A stretch of 64,000 nt of DNA, from NCBI RefSeq assembly GCF_013266735.1, contig NZ_JABSNU010000003.1, forward strand, positions 620,001-684,000, written 5' to 3'. Of the stretch, positions 23,466 to 32,656 are shown piece by piece; positions within the stretch are counted from its first letter, which is position 1, and the number at the start of each line of letters is the position of its first letter. The stretch comes from Pedobacter foliorum (GTDB lineage Bacteria > Bacteroidota > Bacteroidia > Sphingobacteriales > Sphingobacteriaceae). Below the pieces are notes generated by a model. That model was not told where the DNA came from. It worked only from the letters and a program-made list of their open reading frames with translations, and ran no database searches. A program made the position numbers and the translations under genes.

Positions 23466-24107
23466 TTAAGAATTTTTCACAAGAATAGCTTCAAGTGCAT
23501 TAGCAGCGTCATCACACCTGTCTGTAGCCATTTCGAGTGTTTGTAGTAATTCCTTTTGCTTGATGAGTTCTATAGGGTTAGCTTCAGTTTTAAAGAGCCC
23601 GGCTACGGCGAGATTACATAATTGATCAGCCTTGCTTTCACCTTTGTATATTCTTAAACAAACATCGGATATAATGCTTTTATTTTTAAGATTCCTTAAT
23701 TCTTTAAGGGCACTATCCAGATCTCTGCACATTTCTATTAGTAGCTTTGCCAGCTTGATCATTGTTTTATCAAGTTGCATAATATTGTACATTTCGATAC
23801 TTATTGCAGCAGCTCGGATGTAGTCAGAAATATCATAAAGCGCACTAACTAGAGTGTGTATATCCGCTCTGCTAAAAGGTGTGATCATACTCTTACTTAG
23901 TCCTAGAAATGCGGCATGTCTGATTTTATTCCCATTTCGCTCTAGCTGTTCAATTTTTTTAATGTGCTTATTGCGGGTGTCCACATCGTTCGTGCTGAGG
24001 GCGAGTAAAAGCGTTTCTGAAATAGTAATTAGATTTTTACCAGATTGCTCAAAGAGTGGCTGAAATTTTTTGTCGTGCGGGATAAAGAATTTGAAAACGC
24101 TGTTCAT
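23466..24107 (-). CDS. DUF47 (PhoU-like) protein
   Basis: A 213-residue all-helical protein of the DUF47 family, usually encoded beside a Pit-type phosphate transporter and thought to regulate it. Recognisable segments are FFIPHDKKFQPLFEQSG at the N-terminus, RNGNKIRHAAFLGLSKSMITPFSRADIHTL, and the C-terminal LLQTLEMATDRCDDAANALEAI. No transporter gene is adjacent here, so it is either an orphan or works with one elsewhere. It is expected in the cytoplasm. Confidence 0.85.
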   Translation of the reverse strand: MNSVFKFFIPHDKKFQPLFEQSGKNLITISETLLLALSTNDVDTRNKHIKKIEQLERNGNKIRHAAFLGLSKSMITPFSRADIHTLVSALYDISDYIRAAAISIEMYNIMQLDKTMIKLAKLLIEMCRDLDSALKELRNLKNKSIISDVCLRIYKGESKADQLCNLAVAGLFKTEANPIELIKQKELLQTLEMATDRCDDAANALEAILVKNS

Positions 24108-24174
24108 AGGGCTGATGTATATAGTAAATGTACATCAGCTATATTAATCTATTGTGAACTTTAAATTAGGTCAT

Positions 24175-24939
24175 TTAAATTATAGATATTTTAATTCCCA
24201 TACCTTCCAAAGATTTAATTGTATGTTCTGAAATTCCACTATCGGTAATTATATGATCAACTTCTTCCATACCACATATTCTTCCGAAGCCTCGCTTGCC
24301 AAATTTCGTAGAATCTGCAAGGACAATTATTTTTTGCGAAGACGCTATCATTTGGCGGTTTAAATGAGCTTCAAGAGCATTGGTTGTGGTAAGTCCGAAT
24401 TCTAGATCGATTCCATCTACGCCTAGGAATAGTTTGCTGCAAAAAATATTGGTTAGTACATTGTCGGAATAGGGGCCGGTAACAGACGATGAGCTTTTTC
24501 TCAATAGGCCACCTAGCTGTATCACTTCTATGTTTGAATTCTGAACAAGCTCAAGAGCAACATTTAAAGCGGATGTGATTACAGTTAATGAGCCTTTTGG
24601 TTTTATGTATCTGGCCAAAGCCAGAACAGTTGTGCCAGAAGCTATTATGATTGAGTCATTGTCTTCAATTAGCTCTGAAGCAAGAATTCCTATCCTTGTT
24701 TTCTCTGCCGATTGTAGTAGCTCTTTTTCATTTACAGGTTTATCAACAGTATATGGATTATTTAATGTTGCGCCACCATGAGTTCTGTATAAAAGATTTT
24801 TATCTTCAAGAAGTTTCAAATCCTTACGGATTGTAACAGAGGAAACATCTAGTTCTTTGCATAAACTATGAACATCAAGTGATCCGTTTACTTGAATTTT
24901 GTTTAGAATATGCTGGTGTCTTTCTACAATGTTTATCAT
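24175..24939 (-). CDS. glpR: DeoR-family regulator, GlpR-like
   Basis: A 254-residue repressor of the DeoR family. An N-terminal HTH (about 1-57: ERHQHILNKIQVNGSLDVHSLCKELDVSSVTIRKDLKLLEDKNLLYRTHGGA) is followed by a sugar-phosphate-binding DeoRC domain (about 75-235: GTTVLALARYI, LGGLLRKSSSSVTGPY, LGVDGI, DSTKFGKRG). It is divergent from glpD with 117-144 bp between, so the glycerol-3-phosphate repressor role (GlpR) is likely, but that is inferred from context and a nearby inverted repeat. Other DeoR regulators look alike. Confidence 0.82.
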   Translation of the reverse strand: MINIVERHQHILNKIQVNGSLDVHSLCKELDVSSVTIRKDLKLLEDKNLLYRTHGGATLNNPYTVDKPVNEKELLQSAEKTRIGILASELIEDNDSIIIASGTTVLALARYIKPKGSLTVITSALNVALELVQNSNIEVIQLGGLLRKSSSSVTGPYSDNVLTNIFCSKLFLGVDGIDLEFGLTTTNALEAHLNRQMIASSQKIIVLADSTKFGKRGFGRICGMEEVDHIITDSGISEHTIKSLEGMGIKISII

Positions 24940-25010
24940 TAGGGGTCTTTCGCTAGGATTTGTAAAAGTAAAAAATCATTTTGTTTTCATAGTAAAATAA
25001 TTATGTTTAG

Positions 25011-25044
25011 TTTCGTTTTGTTGTCCTTTCTGTTTTAAACGAAA
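25011..25044. promoter_or_regulatory. Putative GlpR operator in the glpR-glpD gap
   Basis: TTTCGTTT (25011-25018) and AAACGAAA (25037-25044) form a perfect 8-bp inverted repeat with an 18-bp spacer, between two divergent genes. Confidence 0.45.
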
Positions 25045-25083
25045 GTTTACGAAATATTGATGGCTTATATAAAAACAATCGAA

Positions 25084-26649
25084 ATGATATTTAACAGGGC
25101 GGTATTTATTGAGCGTATTGAGAAACAGCAGGATTGGGATATTATCATTATAGGTGGTGGCGCTACAGGATTAGGGACCGCAGTAGATGCTGCATCCCGA
25201 GGATATAGTACATTGCTTTTGGAACAGTCTGATTTTGCGAAAGGAACATCAAGCAGAAGTACTAAACTTGTACATGGGGGTGTTAGATATTTAGCTCAGG
25301 GAGATATTGGATTGGTTTATGAGGCATTGCATGAGCGCGGCTTGCTTTTAAAGAATGCTGCTCATTTAGTGAAAGATCAGGATTTTATAATACCATGCTA
25401 TTCTTGGTTTTCGAAATATAAATATTTGATAGGATTAAAGTTTTATGATCTATTGGCTGGGAAAAGTGGGTTTAAAAAATCATCTTTTCTATCAGTGGAT
25501 AAGGTTTTAAAAGCAATTCCAGGGTTAAAGATCGATGGGTTAATAGGAGGTATTAGTTATAGTGATGGTCAGTTTGATGATGCCAGGCTGGCTTTGAATT
25601 TGGCTCAGACCGCTTCTGAATATGGTGGCGTGACCCTAAACTATATGAAAGTAACCGGCTTAACAAAAGAACAGAATTCAGTGAATGGGGTTACTGTTCA
25701 GGATTTGGAAAGCGGGCAGTCGTATGTTTTAAAGGCAAAAGTTGTAGTTAATGCTACGGGTGTATTTGTAGATGATATTTTAAAAATGGATACCCCAACT
25801 TGCCGACCAATTGTGAGGCCTAGTCAAGGTGCGCATGTGGTGCTTGACCATTCGTTTTTGCAAGGTAACAGCGCGTTAATGATCCCTAAAACTTCTGATG
25901 GGCGTGTATTGTTTGCCGTTCCATGGCATGGAAAAGTTCTTGTGGGAACTACTGATACACCACTTGATGAGCATAGTCTGGAACCTAAACCACTAGATCA
26001 AGAGATTGATTTTATATTAGGTACTGCAGGTAAATACCTTGTTAAATCGCCATCAAGATCTGATGTTCTGGCAACTTTTGCCGGATTAAGACCATTGGCA
26101 GCACCTGATAAAGACACCGGTAGTACTAAGGAAATTTCCAGAAGCCATAAACTTATAGTTAGCAAATCGGGTTTGATTACCATTACCGGGGGTAAATGGA
26201 CCACTTATCGTAGGATGGCAATGGATGTGGTAGATAGGGCTATATCATTAGGTAAATTGATTGAAAAGAAATGTAACACTCAGAATATTAAGATTCATGG
26301 CTATACTTCAGAAATACAATCCGGTAGTTTGAGTTTATATGGGGCAGATGCTGTCGGAATAATTAACTTAATGAAAATTGAGCCAGCTTTAAAAGAGAGG
26401 CTTCATCCAGATTTTGAGTATGTTAAAGCGGAAATCATCTGGATGATTAGAAATGAGCTGGTGATGAATATAGAAGATATACTTGCAAGAAGAATGCGGC
26501 TTTTATTTCTAGATACTCGTTTAGCCTTGTTGCTTGCCCCTGCAATAGCAGAAATAATGGCAGAAGAGTTGAACAAGGATAGAAATTGGATAGATCTTCA
26601 GATTGCCGAATTTAAAGCCATTGCAAAGCAATACTTATTGAATGATTAG
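25084..26649 (+). CDS. glpD: Glycerol-3-phosphate dehydrogenase/oxidase (FAD)
   Basis: Oxidises glycerol-3-phosphate to dihydroxyacetone phosphate, passing electrons via FAD to menaquinone at the inner membrane. The FAD-binding motif (DIIIIGGGATGLGTAVDAASRGY) is near residue 20. KGTSSRSTKLVHGGVRYLAQGD, the DGQFDDARLALNLA segment, PSQGAHVVLD, TDTPLDE and GLRPLAAP follow, with a C-terminal helical cap domain. I prefer the ATG at 25084 because it places the Rossmann strand where the family has it; 25060 is an in-frame alternative that adds eight residues. Divergent from the glpR-like gene. No glpK or glpF nearby. Confidence 0.93.
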   Translation: MIFNRAVFIERIEKQQDWDIIIIGGGATGLGTAVDAASRGYSTLLLEQSDFAKGTSSRSTKLVHGGVRYLAQGDIGLVYEALHERGLLLKNAAHLVKDQDFIIPCYSWFSKYKYLIGLKFYDLLAGKSGFKKSSFLSVDKVLKAIPGLKIDGLIGGISYSDGQFDDARLALNLAQTASEYGGVTLNYMKVTGLTKEQNSVNGVTVQDLESGQSYVLKAKVVVNATGVFVDDILKMDTPTCRPIVRPSQGAHVVLDHSFLQGNSALMIPKTSDGRVLFAVPWHGKVLVGTTDTPLDEHSLEPKPLDQEIDFILGTAGKYLVKSPSRSDVLATFAGLRPLAAPDKDTGSTKEISRSHKLIVSKSGLITITGGKWTTYRRMAMDVVDRAISLGKLIEKKCNTQNIKIHGYTSEIQSGSLSLYGADAVGIINLMKIEPALKERLHPDFEYVKAEIIWMIRNELVMNIEDILARRMRLLFLDTRLALLLAPAIAEIMAEELNKDRNWIDLQIAEFKAIAKQYLLND

Positions 26650-26691
26650 TTATTCCCCTCGTATTTTATTTTTTGTACTTGATTAAAGCAG

Positions 26692-27840
26692 CTATAAGTA
26701 AGCTGCAGAAACTTTTCTGGTAAACAAGCACGAAGACTTATTAATGTATTTATTCTCAGCATAGGTTTCTTTTCCTAGTTTGCGAAGTGTCTTATAATGG
26801 GATACCAAAGCAGCTCCAAAAGTAGAACTCTCAATATAGGGAAGACCAAACTCTGCTGCGGTCTCCTTAACTATTCCACCGATAGCAGGATAGTGAATAT
26901 GACATATTTTGGGAAATAGGTGATGTTCTATTTGTCGGTTTAATCCACCACATAGGAAACCTGTTAGTTTACTGTCAATCGCAAAATTAGCTGTTGTTCT
27001 CATTTGATGCTCTGCCCAGGCCTCTTCTATATTTCCATAACTATCGGGATTTGGGAAGCTGGTACCCTCTACCACATGTGCCAATTGAAAAACAAGACCT
27101 AGTACGAGTCCTTGCGAAAATTGCATCACTAAGAAACCAATTAGAAACTGCCACCATGTGATATCAATTATCATCAAAGGAAGCACTATAAACAGAAAAT
27201 AGTAGATTCCTTTGTAGAAAAAAAGCTTAAAGTATTCGATTTTTGGATGGGTTAAAACATGCTCGCCAATTTTCTTCTGGAAGAATTTTTTATAATCTTT
27301 TCTAAATACCCATGATAGCATAGCAAAGCTATAAAGTATAAAAGCATAAAAGTGTTGGTAGCGTTGAACTTTGTTAACAGTTTCAGAATCTGAGAAACGA
27401 ATTAAGCCAGGAGCAACATCTATATCTTCATCATGGCCTGCAATATTGGTATAGGTATGGTGCACTATATTATGACAGATATTCCAAACATAAGGACTGG
27501 CGCCGATCAGGTTAAACACGAAACTGAATATTTTATTAATTGGTTGATAGCGTGAAAATGCCTTGTGTATTGCATCATGACAAACATTAAAACCAACAAA
27601 AGCTCCAAACATCCCCAATAGAATGGCCAGCAAAAGCATAACAGGTAGGCTTAAATTGCCTAGAAGTATTAATAGATATGTAGCTAAAAGACCAGATAGA
27701 AAGAAACATGTTTTAAACCACATTTGTCCATTGGCAAAGGTAGAAAGTTCATTTTCTGTGAAGTAGGTATCAACTCTTGAGCGTACTGTGGCATAAAATG
27801 CAGATTTATTGGCATTAGTGAACTTGACTTTCTTAGCCAT
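26692..27840 (-). CDS. Membrane fatty-acid desaturase (acyl-CoA/front-end type)
   Basis: A 382-residue integral membrane di-iron desaturase. The three histidine clusters are CHDAIH (88-92), HNIVHH (123-128) and QIEHH (near 310), with a Q in place of the first His of the last box, as in front-end and linoleoyl-CoA-type desaturases. Hydrophobic stretches at about 45-85, 105-120, 175-190 and 205-255 give the expected helices. No cytochrome b5 domain is fused. It should introduce a double bond into membrane fatty acids; position is not predictable. Convergent with glpD. Confidence 0.9.
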   Translation of the reverse strand: MAKKVKFTNANKSAFYATVRSRVDTYFTENELSTFANGQMWFKTCFFLSGLLATYLLILLGNLSLPVMLLLAILLGMFGAFVGFNVCHDAIHKAFSRYQPINKIFSFVFNLIGASPYVWNICHNIVHHTYTNIAGHDEDIDVAPGLIRFSDSETVNKVQRYQHFYAFILYSFAMLSWVFRKDYKKFFQKKIGEHVLTHPKIEYFKLFFYKGIYYFLFIVLPLMIIDITWWQFLIGFLVMQFSQGLVLGLVFQLAHVVEGTSFPNPDSYGNIEEAWAEHQMRTTANFAIDSKLTGFLCGGLNRQIEHHLFPKICHIHYPAIGGIVKETAAEFGLPYIESSTFGAALVSHYKTLRKLGKETYAENKYINKSSCLFTRKVSAAYL

Positions 27841-28016
27841 GAATTATCTCCCTCTTCTTAAATAGAATATATATCCCTGTGATATTTAGCTAATGTACCA
27901 TAAATATGCAAACATGGTGTAATCGCTATATTATTTAATTACGTTAATGCTATGAGTTTGGATTTTCGTCTATATTTACTGTGGATTAGTGATTCTATAT
28001 AAATCATTAAAATTGG

Positions 28017-29030
28017 ATGGATAACGTTAATATTAAGCAATTAGCTAAGGCACTAAATTTATCAACGTCAACAGTTTCAAGAGCTTTTAGAGATAATAGC
28101 GACATTAATAAAGAAACTAAGGAGCGTATATTGGCGATGGCTAAAGAACTGAATTATCAGCCCAATCATTACGCAAGTAATTTAAGAGAGCAGCGCAGTA
28201 AAACTATTGCGGTGATTGTTCCAGAGTTAGCTAATAACTTCTTTTCTCAAGCCATACATGGTATAGAACGGATTGCCCGTGATAAAGGGTATCATATATT
28301 GATTTATGCTACAGATGATGTATACGAGAAAGAAGTCTCTTTTATTAGGCATTTGCATAATGGGAGAGCTGATGGGATCATTATGTCTGTATCTGGAGAA
28401 GCAAATGATCATAATTATCTGAATGAATTGACCCAGAAACGACTCCCTTTGGTCTTCTTTGATAGGGTTTATGAGGATATCATCACACCAAGGGTAATCA
28501 CGAATGACTATGACAGTAGCTTTGCGGCTACCCAGCACCTTATTAAGCAAGGGTGTAAACAAATTGCTTACCTTGTAATCAACAAGAACTTGTCTATTGG
28601 TAAATTCAGGATGCAGGGATATATTGATGCACTTTTGAAATATAATATTCCATATGATGATCGTTATGTGATAGATTGTACAAATAGCTATAATAAAAAT
28701 AATGTGATCTTAAAGCAGATGCTAGCCGAGCTAAAGCCAGATGGAGTATTTACCTCTGTAGAAAGATTGGCTTTTGCTACTTATTACGCTTGTTATGATT
28801 TAAACATAGCTGTGCCTGAGCAATTAAAGGTTATCGGCTTTTCAAGTTTGGAAATTGCGCCCTTGTTAAATCCATCTTTAACAACAATTACTCAGCCTGC
28901 AACTAAAATTGGTATGGAAGCTGCGAATCTTTTATTTAAAATGCTCGAATCACCAGAATCAGTGGATCCTAATGAACAGATTGTGTTGAACTCAAAGCTG
29001 ATTAAAAGACGTTCTACTGAAACAAGTTAA
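28017..29030 (+). CDS. LacI-family regulator of the glucan locus
   Basis: A 337-residue repressor/activator with an N-terminal LacI helix-turn-helix (NIKQLAKALNLSTSTVSRAF, hinge NYQPNHYASNLR at about 40-57) and a periplasmic-binding-protein-like effector domain. The latter shows VIVPELANNFFSQAIHGIE, GRADGIIMSVSG, VITNDYDSS and TTITQPATKIGMEAANLLF. It is the first gene of the locus, transcribed toward susC, and a strong LacI-type operator lies in the intervening 545 bp. The effector is probably a maltose-like oligosaccharide or phosphorylated product, inferred from neighbours. Many alpha-glucan loci of marine and soil Bacteroidetes have such a LacI gene instead of SusR. Confidence 0.9.
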   Translation: MDNVNIKQLAKALNLSTSTVSRAFRDNSDINKETKERILAMAKELNYQPNHYASNLREQRSKTIAVIVPELANNFFSQAIHGIERIARDKGYHILIYATDDVYEKEVSFIRHLHNGRADGIIMSVSGEANDHNYLNELTQKRLPLVFFDRVYEDIITPRVITNDYDSSFAATQHLIKQGCKQIAYLVINKNLSIGKFRMQGYIDALLKYNIPYDDRYVIDCTNSYNKNNVILKQMLAELKPDGVFTSVERLAFATYYACYDLNIAVPEQLKVIGFSSLEIAPLLNPSLTTITQPATKIGMEAANLLFKMLESPESVDPNEQIVLNSKLIKRRSTETS

Positions 29031-29265
29031 GAGTGTTGATTTCTTCCTCTCTAACAACACCTTTTATCCTAAGTTTTTTTAGTTTTAATACTTATTTTTT
29101 TTGGGAATCATTGATATAGAAAATCAATAATTTTAGCAGGTAAAAATAGGTCTTTTCTAGTGGTTAAAAATAGTCGGTTTTGAAAAATAATTCTGATGAT
29201 TTTCTGATTTCACGCAGAATTTCTCTTCCCTTGCTTAGTAAGTTTTACAAAATACTTCAAAAGTG

Positions 29266-29293
29266 TCGGGAACGTTCCCGGGATCGTTCCCGA
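29266..29293. promoter_or_regulatory. LacI-type operator
   Basis: An inverted repeat TCGGGAACG/CGTTCCCGA separated by 10 bp; the left part also contains the perfect palindrome GGGAACGTTCCC. The central CG and AACGTT-like steps fit LacI-family operators. It is GC-rich inside very AT-rich DNA, between the LacI gene and susC. No second copy was seen in the window. Confidence 0.75.
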
Positions 29294-29313
29294 AAAACCG
29301 AGAGAAAAGTGAT

Positions 29314-29332
29314 AAGTGTATTTTATACACTT
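29314..29332. promoter_or_regulatory. Inverted repeat AAGTGTAT-TTT-ATACACTT, copy 1
   Basis: A 19-bp hyphenated perfect palindrome, 21 bp after the LacI operator. A shorter copy with the same half-site (AAGTGT/ACACTT) is at 29519-29535. Possibly a binding site for a second regulator. Confidence 0.45.
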
Positions 29333-29484
29333 GTTTTATTGATTTTGTTTTTTAATAACCTTATTTTAAGTTACTTATGTGTTTTTTATTTGGTTTTTTG
29401 AAAAATCGACTTGCAAATTTATTTGCCTTTTTTTGATGTTTTGAAGTATAAAATATGGCGTCAAAAAAAAATATGATATAAAAT

Positions 29485-29514
29485 TTTGAATTGTCATTGT
29501 TCGCGCTAAATTTA
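29485..29514 (+). promoter_or_regulatory. Predicted susC promoter
   Basis: TTTG (29485-29488), 18-bp spacer, TAAATTTA (29507-29514), close to the Bacteroidetes consensus but with a final A. It predicts a start near 29519, about 57 bases before the susC ATG. Confidence 0.5.
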
Positions 29515-29518
29515 CCAT

Positions 29519-29535
29519 AAGTGTTACATACACTT
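29519..29535. promoter_or_regulatory. Inverted repeat AAGTGT-TACAT-ACACTT, copy 2
   Basis: Same half-sites as 29314-29332. It lies at the predicted transcription start of susC, where a bound protein could block initiation. Confidence 0.4.
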
Positions 29536-29575
29536 AATGTTAACCAAATATTACACCATAAAAACGAGTTTAAAT

Positions 29576-32500
29576 ATGAAAGTATTTTACCTAAAAAAGC
29601 ATTACCTTTTGGTGCTTTTGGTTTTAGCAGCACTTGGGGCAAAAGCCCAGACCGGTTCGCTGGTTGGAAAAGTACTCGATGAAGCCGGACTGCCCTTGCC
29701 AGGAGCCTCTGTACAGATTAAAAGTTCAAATAAGAGCACACTTACAAGTACCGATGGTACCTACAAAATTGTAGGATTAAACAACGGAGAAGTACTCTTG
29801 TTGATCAGCTATATCGGATATCAGCCCAAACAAGAATCTGTGAGGATTAACGGTAACACTGTAGCTAATTTTAGCTTGAAACCGGATAACCAAAGTCTAA
29901 ATGAAGTGGTTGTTGTTGGTTATGGCACCCAAACCAGACGTGAGGTAACCGGTTCCATCTCTAAGATAACAGGAGACAAGTTGACATCTATTCCAACACC
30001 TAGTTTTGAGGCTAGCTTACAAGGACAGGCTCCTGGTGTGCAGGTAACTCAAGGTAGTGGGTTAGCCGGAAGCGGTTCTGTTATCAGGATTCGCGGTATT
30101 GGTTCAATTAGTGCTGGAGGAGATCCCCTTTATGTAGTAGACGGTATTCCGGTTACAGCGGATCCATTTATTGGAGGTAATCGTGGCGCGATGAACCAAA
30201 ATCCTCTGGCAACTATCAATCCTAATGATATTGAATCCGTAGAGATTTTGAAAGATGCTGGGGCAGCCGGTATATATGGCTCACGTGGCGCTAATGGGGT
30301 TATCTTAATTACCACGAAAAGAGGGAAATTAGGCAGACCAACTATAAATTTATCTACAAAATACGGTTTAAGTACTTATGCAAATCGTCCTGAATTTGTG
30401 AATGGCCCTGAGTGGTTGCAATTGCGTCAGGAGGCTTGGACAAATGACGGCAATACAGGCTTGGCTCCTTTGCCAGGTGGTTTAAGCTGGGCGCAGGCAG
30501 AACAAAATAATACTGATTGGTGGGACTTATTAACACAAACTGGACGGAGCAACGATCAAAGCGCGTCTTTTACGCAAGGAACGGAAAAGCTGAAGACTTA
30601 TGTTTCTGCAAACTACAGTAATAACGAAAGTTTCTTGAGGGGAAATTCTTATGAGAGGTATGGCTTCAGAACAAACATAGACGTAAAGCCTACATCTTAT
30701 TTTGGAGCAAGCGTAAACATAGGTTATGATAAAGGAACAAATACCCGGGTAAATGCTGCTTGGGGGGGAGGACTTGGAGATGCCATGTCAACTGCTTTGC
30801 CAATTTATCCTGTATATAACGCAGATGGGACTTATTTCAGTGGAGGTGCAAATCCTGTAAGAAATGTTGACCTGTTAGATTGGAAAACAAAAAATCAGAG
30901 AACACTGGCAGGTTTAACTTTGGAATTTAAACCTGTTAAGAATTTAAGTGTAAAGCTGATTGGTAATATCGATAATATGGATATTAAAGATGATATTTTT
31001 ACTCCAGCTTCTCTTAGAAATTCTACCATCGGAAATGCAAATTCATATCCCGTTAAGGTATTTAATAATACTTTGACTGCAACTGCGAATTATGATTTGC
31101 AGTTAACCGAGAAGAACAAACTAAATTTTCTCGTTGGTGCAGAAACTCAGAACTCATACCGAAACCTATTTACAAACGGAATTAGCGGAGATGCAAATGG
31201 GCCGTTTTCAAAAGACAAAGAAAGTTATAACAAAGCAGTAGCCAATTTAGCAGCTAATAATGCGCTAATTTATTATGCAGGTTCTAATAAGGACACTTTC
31301 AGATCATTATTTGCCCGTATTAATTATGCTTACGATAACAAATATTACTTACAGGTTTTAGTTAGACAGGATGGTTCATCTAAGTTTGGCCCAAATAATA
31401 AGTTTGGGACATTCCCTGCAGCTTCTGCATCCTGGTATATCAGTGAAGAAGACTTTTTGAAGGGTAATAAAGTTATTAGTAATTTGAAACTTAGAACAAG
31501 TTATGGGCTTGTTGGTAGTGCAAACTTCCCGCCTGGCCAATATTATCCACAGTTTCAATTTAAAGATAGCTACAATGGAAATCCTGTTTTATTTCCAACC
31601 AATGTGGCTAACCCTGATCTGAAATGGGAAGAAGGTCGTAATTATGATTTAGGTCTTGACTTTGGTTTGTTTAATAACCGGATCAGTGGAGAAATTTCTT
31701 ATTACAATAAAAAAACAACGGGGGCTTTGCTTAACGGTGGAGTTTCACCATCTACAGGTTTCCCAAATGGCTACGTTAACGTTGGTGAAATCCTGAATGA
31801 AGGAGTTGAACTTAGCTTAAATACTGTTAATATTAAATCGGATAGTTTTAAATGGATAACCAGGTTAAATATCTCTAAAAATCGGAATGAGGTATTAAGT
31901 TTGGGTGCACTAACTCCAGATGCTGTAGGTGGTGGTACCAATGATACCCGGATTGCAATCGGGTATCCTATTGGTGTGAACTTTCTTGTACGCTTTAAAG
32001 GGGTTGATCCGGCTGATGGCTTACCTATTTGGTTAGATAAAGATGGTTATGAAACAAAAACATTTTCATTGGATAATAGAGTGCCTGCTGGAAAGATTCT
32101 ACCTGATTATGTTGGTGGTTTAACCAATACCTTTAGCTATAAAGGATTTGAATTAAATACCTTGTTTACTTTCGCCATTGGAGGTAATTTGTACGATGGA
32201 TCTGCAAAACGCCAGTTAGGGATTGTTACAGATTGGAATATAAGATCGGATATTTCTGATCGCTGGCAAAAGCCAGGTGATATTGCCAGATTTCCAAGAC
32301 TAACGATGAATACTAATACTTATTCTGGTCTTTCAAGTGAATGGCAGTACAACTCGACTATGTTTTTATATGATGCAACATTTGTTCGCTTAAGAGAAGT
32401 AACATTGTCATATAACCTTCCTGTTAGCTTTGCAAATAAATTGAGGCTCCAAAATCTGAAGGTATTTGCCTCAGGCATGAACCTACTTACCTTTAGTAAA

Positions 32501-32632
32501 TACCCAGGGGGCGATCCAGAAATAGCAAGAGATTTTGAGAATCCACAGGACAGGAATTTAAGTCCGAATGTTACTTATTTAACAACCCCACAGCAAAAGA
32601 GCCTGACATTTGGGTTGTCAACTTCATTTTAA
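29576..32632 (+). CDS. SusC/RagA-family TonB-dependent outer-membrane transporter
   Basis: A 1018-residue outer-membrane transporter for oligosaccharides. It has a signal peptide (about 1-25, ending AKAQ), a carboxypeptidase-regulatory-like domain (about 26-105, GSLVGKVLDEAGLPLPGASV), the SusC TonB-box/plug start VVVGYGTQTRREVTGSIS (about 115), and a plug domain with the SusC signature (PLYVVDGIPV, NDIESVEILKDAGAAGIYGSRGANGVILITTK). A long beta-barrel ends in LTFGLSTSF. I start it at ATG 29576 because an upstream in-frame ATG would put 13 polar residues before the signal peptide. It pairs with SusD; substrate is probably starch or maltodextrin by neighbour enzymes. Confidence 0.95.
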   Translation: MKVFYLKKHYLLVLLVLAALGAKAQTGSLVGKVLDEAGLPLPGASVQIKSSNKSTLTSTDGTYKIVGLNNGEVLLLISYIGYQPKQESVRINGNTVANFSLKPDNQSLNEVVVVGYGTQTRREVTGSISKITGDKLTSIPTPSFEASLQGQAPGVQVTQGSGLAGSGSVIRIRGIGSISAGGDPLYVVDGIPVTADPFIGGNRGAMNQNPLATINPNDIESVEILKDAGAAGIYGSRGANGVILITTKRGKLGRPTINLSTKYGLSTYANRPEFVNGPEWLQLRQEAWTNDGNTGLAPLPGGLSWAQAEQNNTDWWDLLTQTGRSNDQSASFTQGTEKLKTYVSANYSNNESFLRGNSYERYGFRTNIDVKPTSYFGASVNIGYDKGTNTRVNAAWGGGLGDAMSTALPIYPVYNADGTYFSGGANPVRNVDLLDWKTKNQRTLAGLTLEFKPVKNLSVKLIGNIDNMDIKDDIFTPASLRNSTIGNANSYPVKVFNNTLTATANYDLQLTEKNKLNFLVGAETQNSYRNLFTNGISGDANGPFSKDKESYNKAVANLAANNALIYYAGSNKDTFRSLFARINYAYDNKYYLQVLVRQDGSSKFGPNNKFGTFPAASASWYISEEDFLKGNKVISNLKLRTSYGLVGSANFPPGQYYPQFQFKDSYNGNPVLFPTNVANPDLKWEEGRNYDLGLDFGLFNNRISGEISYYNKKTTGALLNGGVSPSTGFPNGYVNVGEILNEGVELSLNTVNIKSDSFKWITRLNISKNRNEVLSLGALTPDAVGGGTNDTRIAIGYPIGVNFLVRFKGVDPADGLPIWLDKDGYETKTFSLDNRVPAGKILPDYVGGLTNTFSYKGFELNTLFTFAIGGNLYDGSAKRQLGIVTDWNIRSDISDRWQKPGDIARFPRLTMNTNTYSGLSSEWQYNSTMFLYDATFVRLREVTLSYNLPVSFANKLRLQNLKVFASGMNLLTFSKYPGGDPEIARDFENPQDRNLSPNVTYLTTPQQKSLTFGLSTSF

Positions 32633-32656
32633 TTATGAACTATAAAAGCTAAGAAG

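Noticed and set aside
29130..29180. Two TAAAAATAG words 24 bp apart after the LacI gene
   Set aside because: Only two copies in very AT-rich sequence; not distinguishable from chance.
29180..29401. 73-codon frame in the LacI-susC gap
   Set aside because: It spans the LacI operator and the AAGTGT repeat, has low-complexity composition and no recognisable domain; treated as regulatory DNA.
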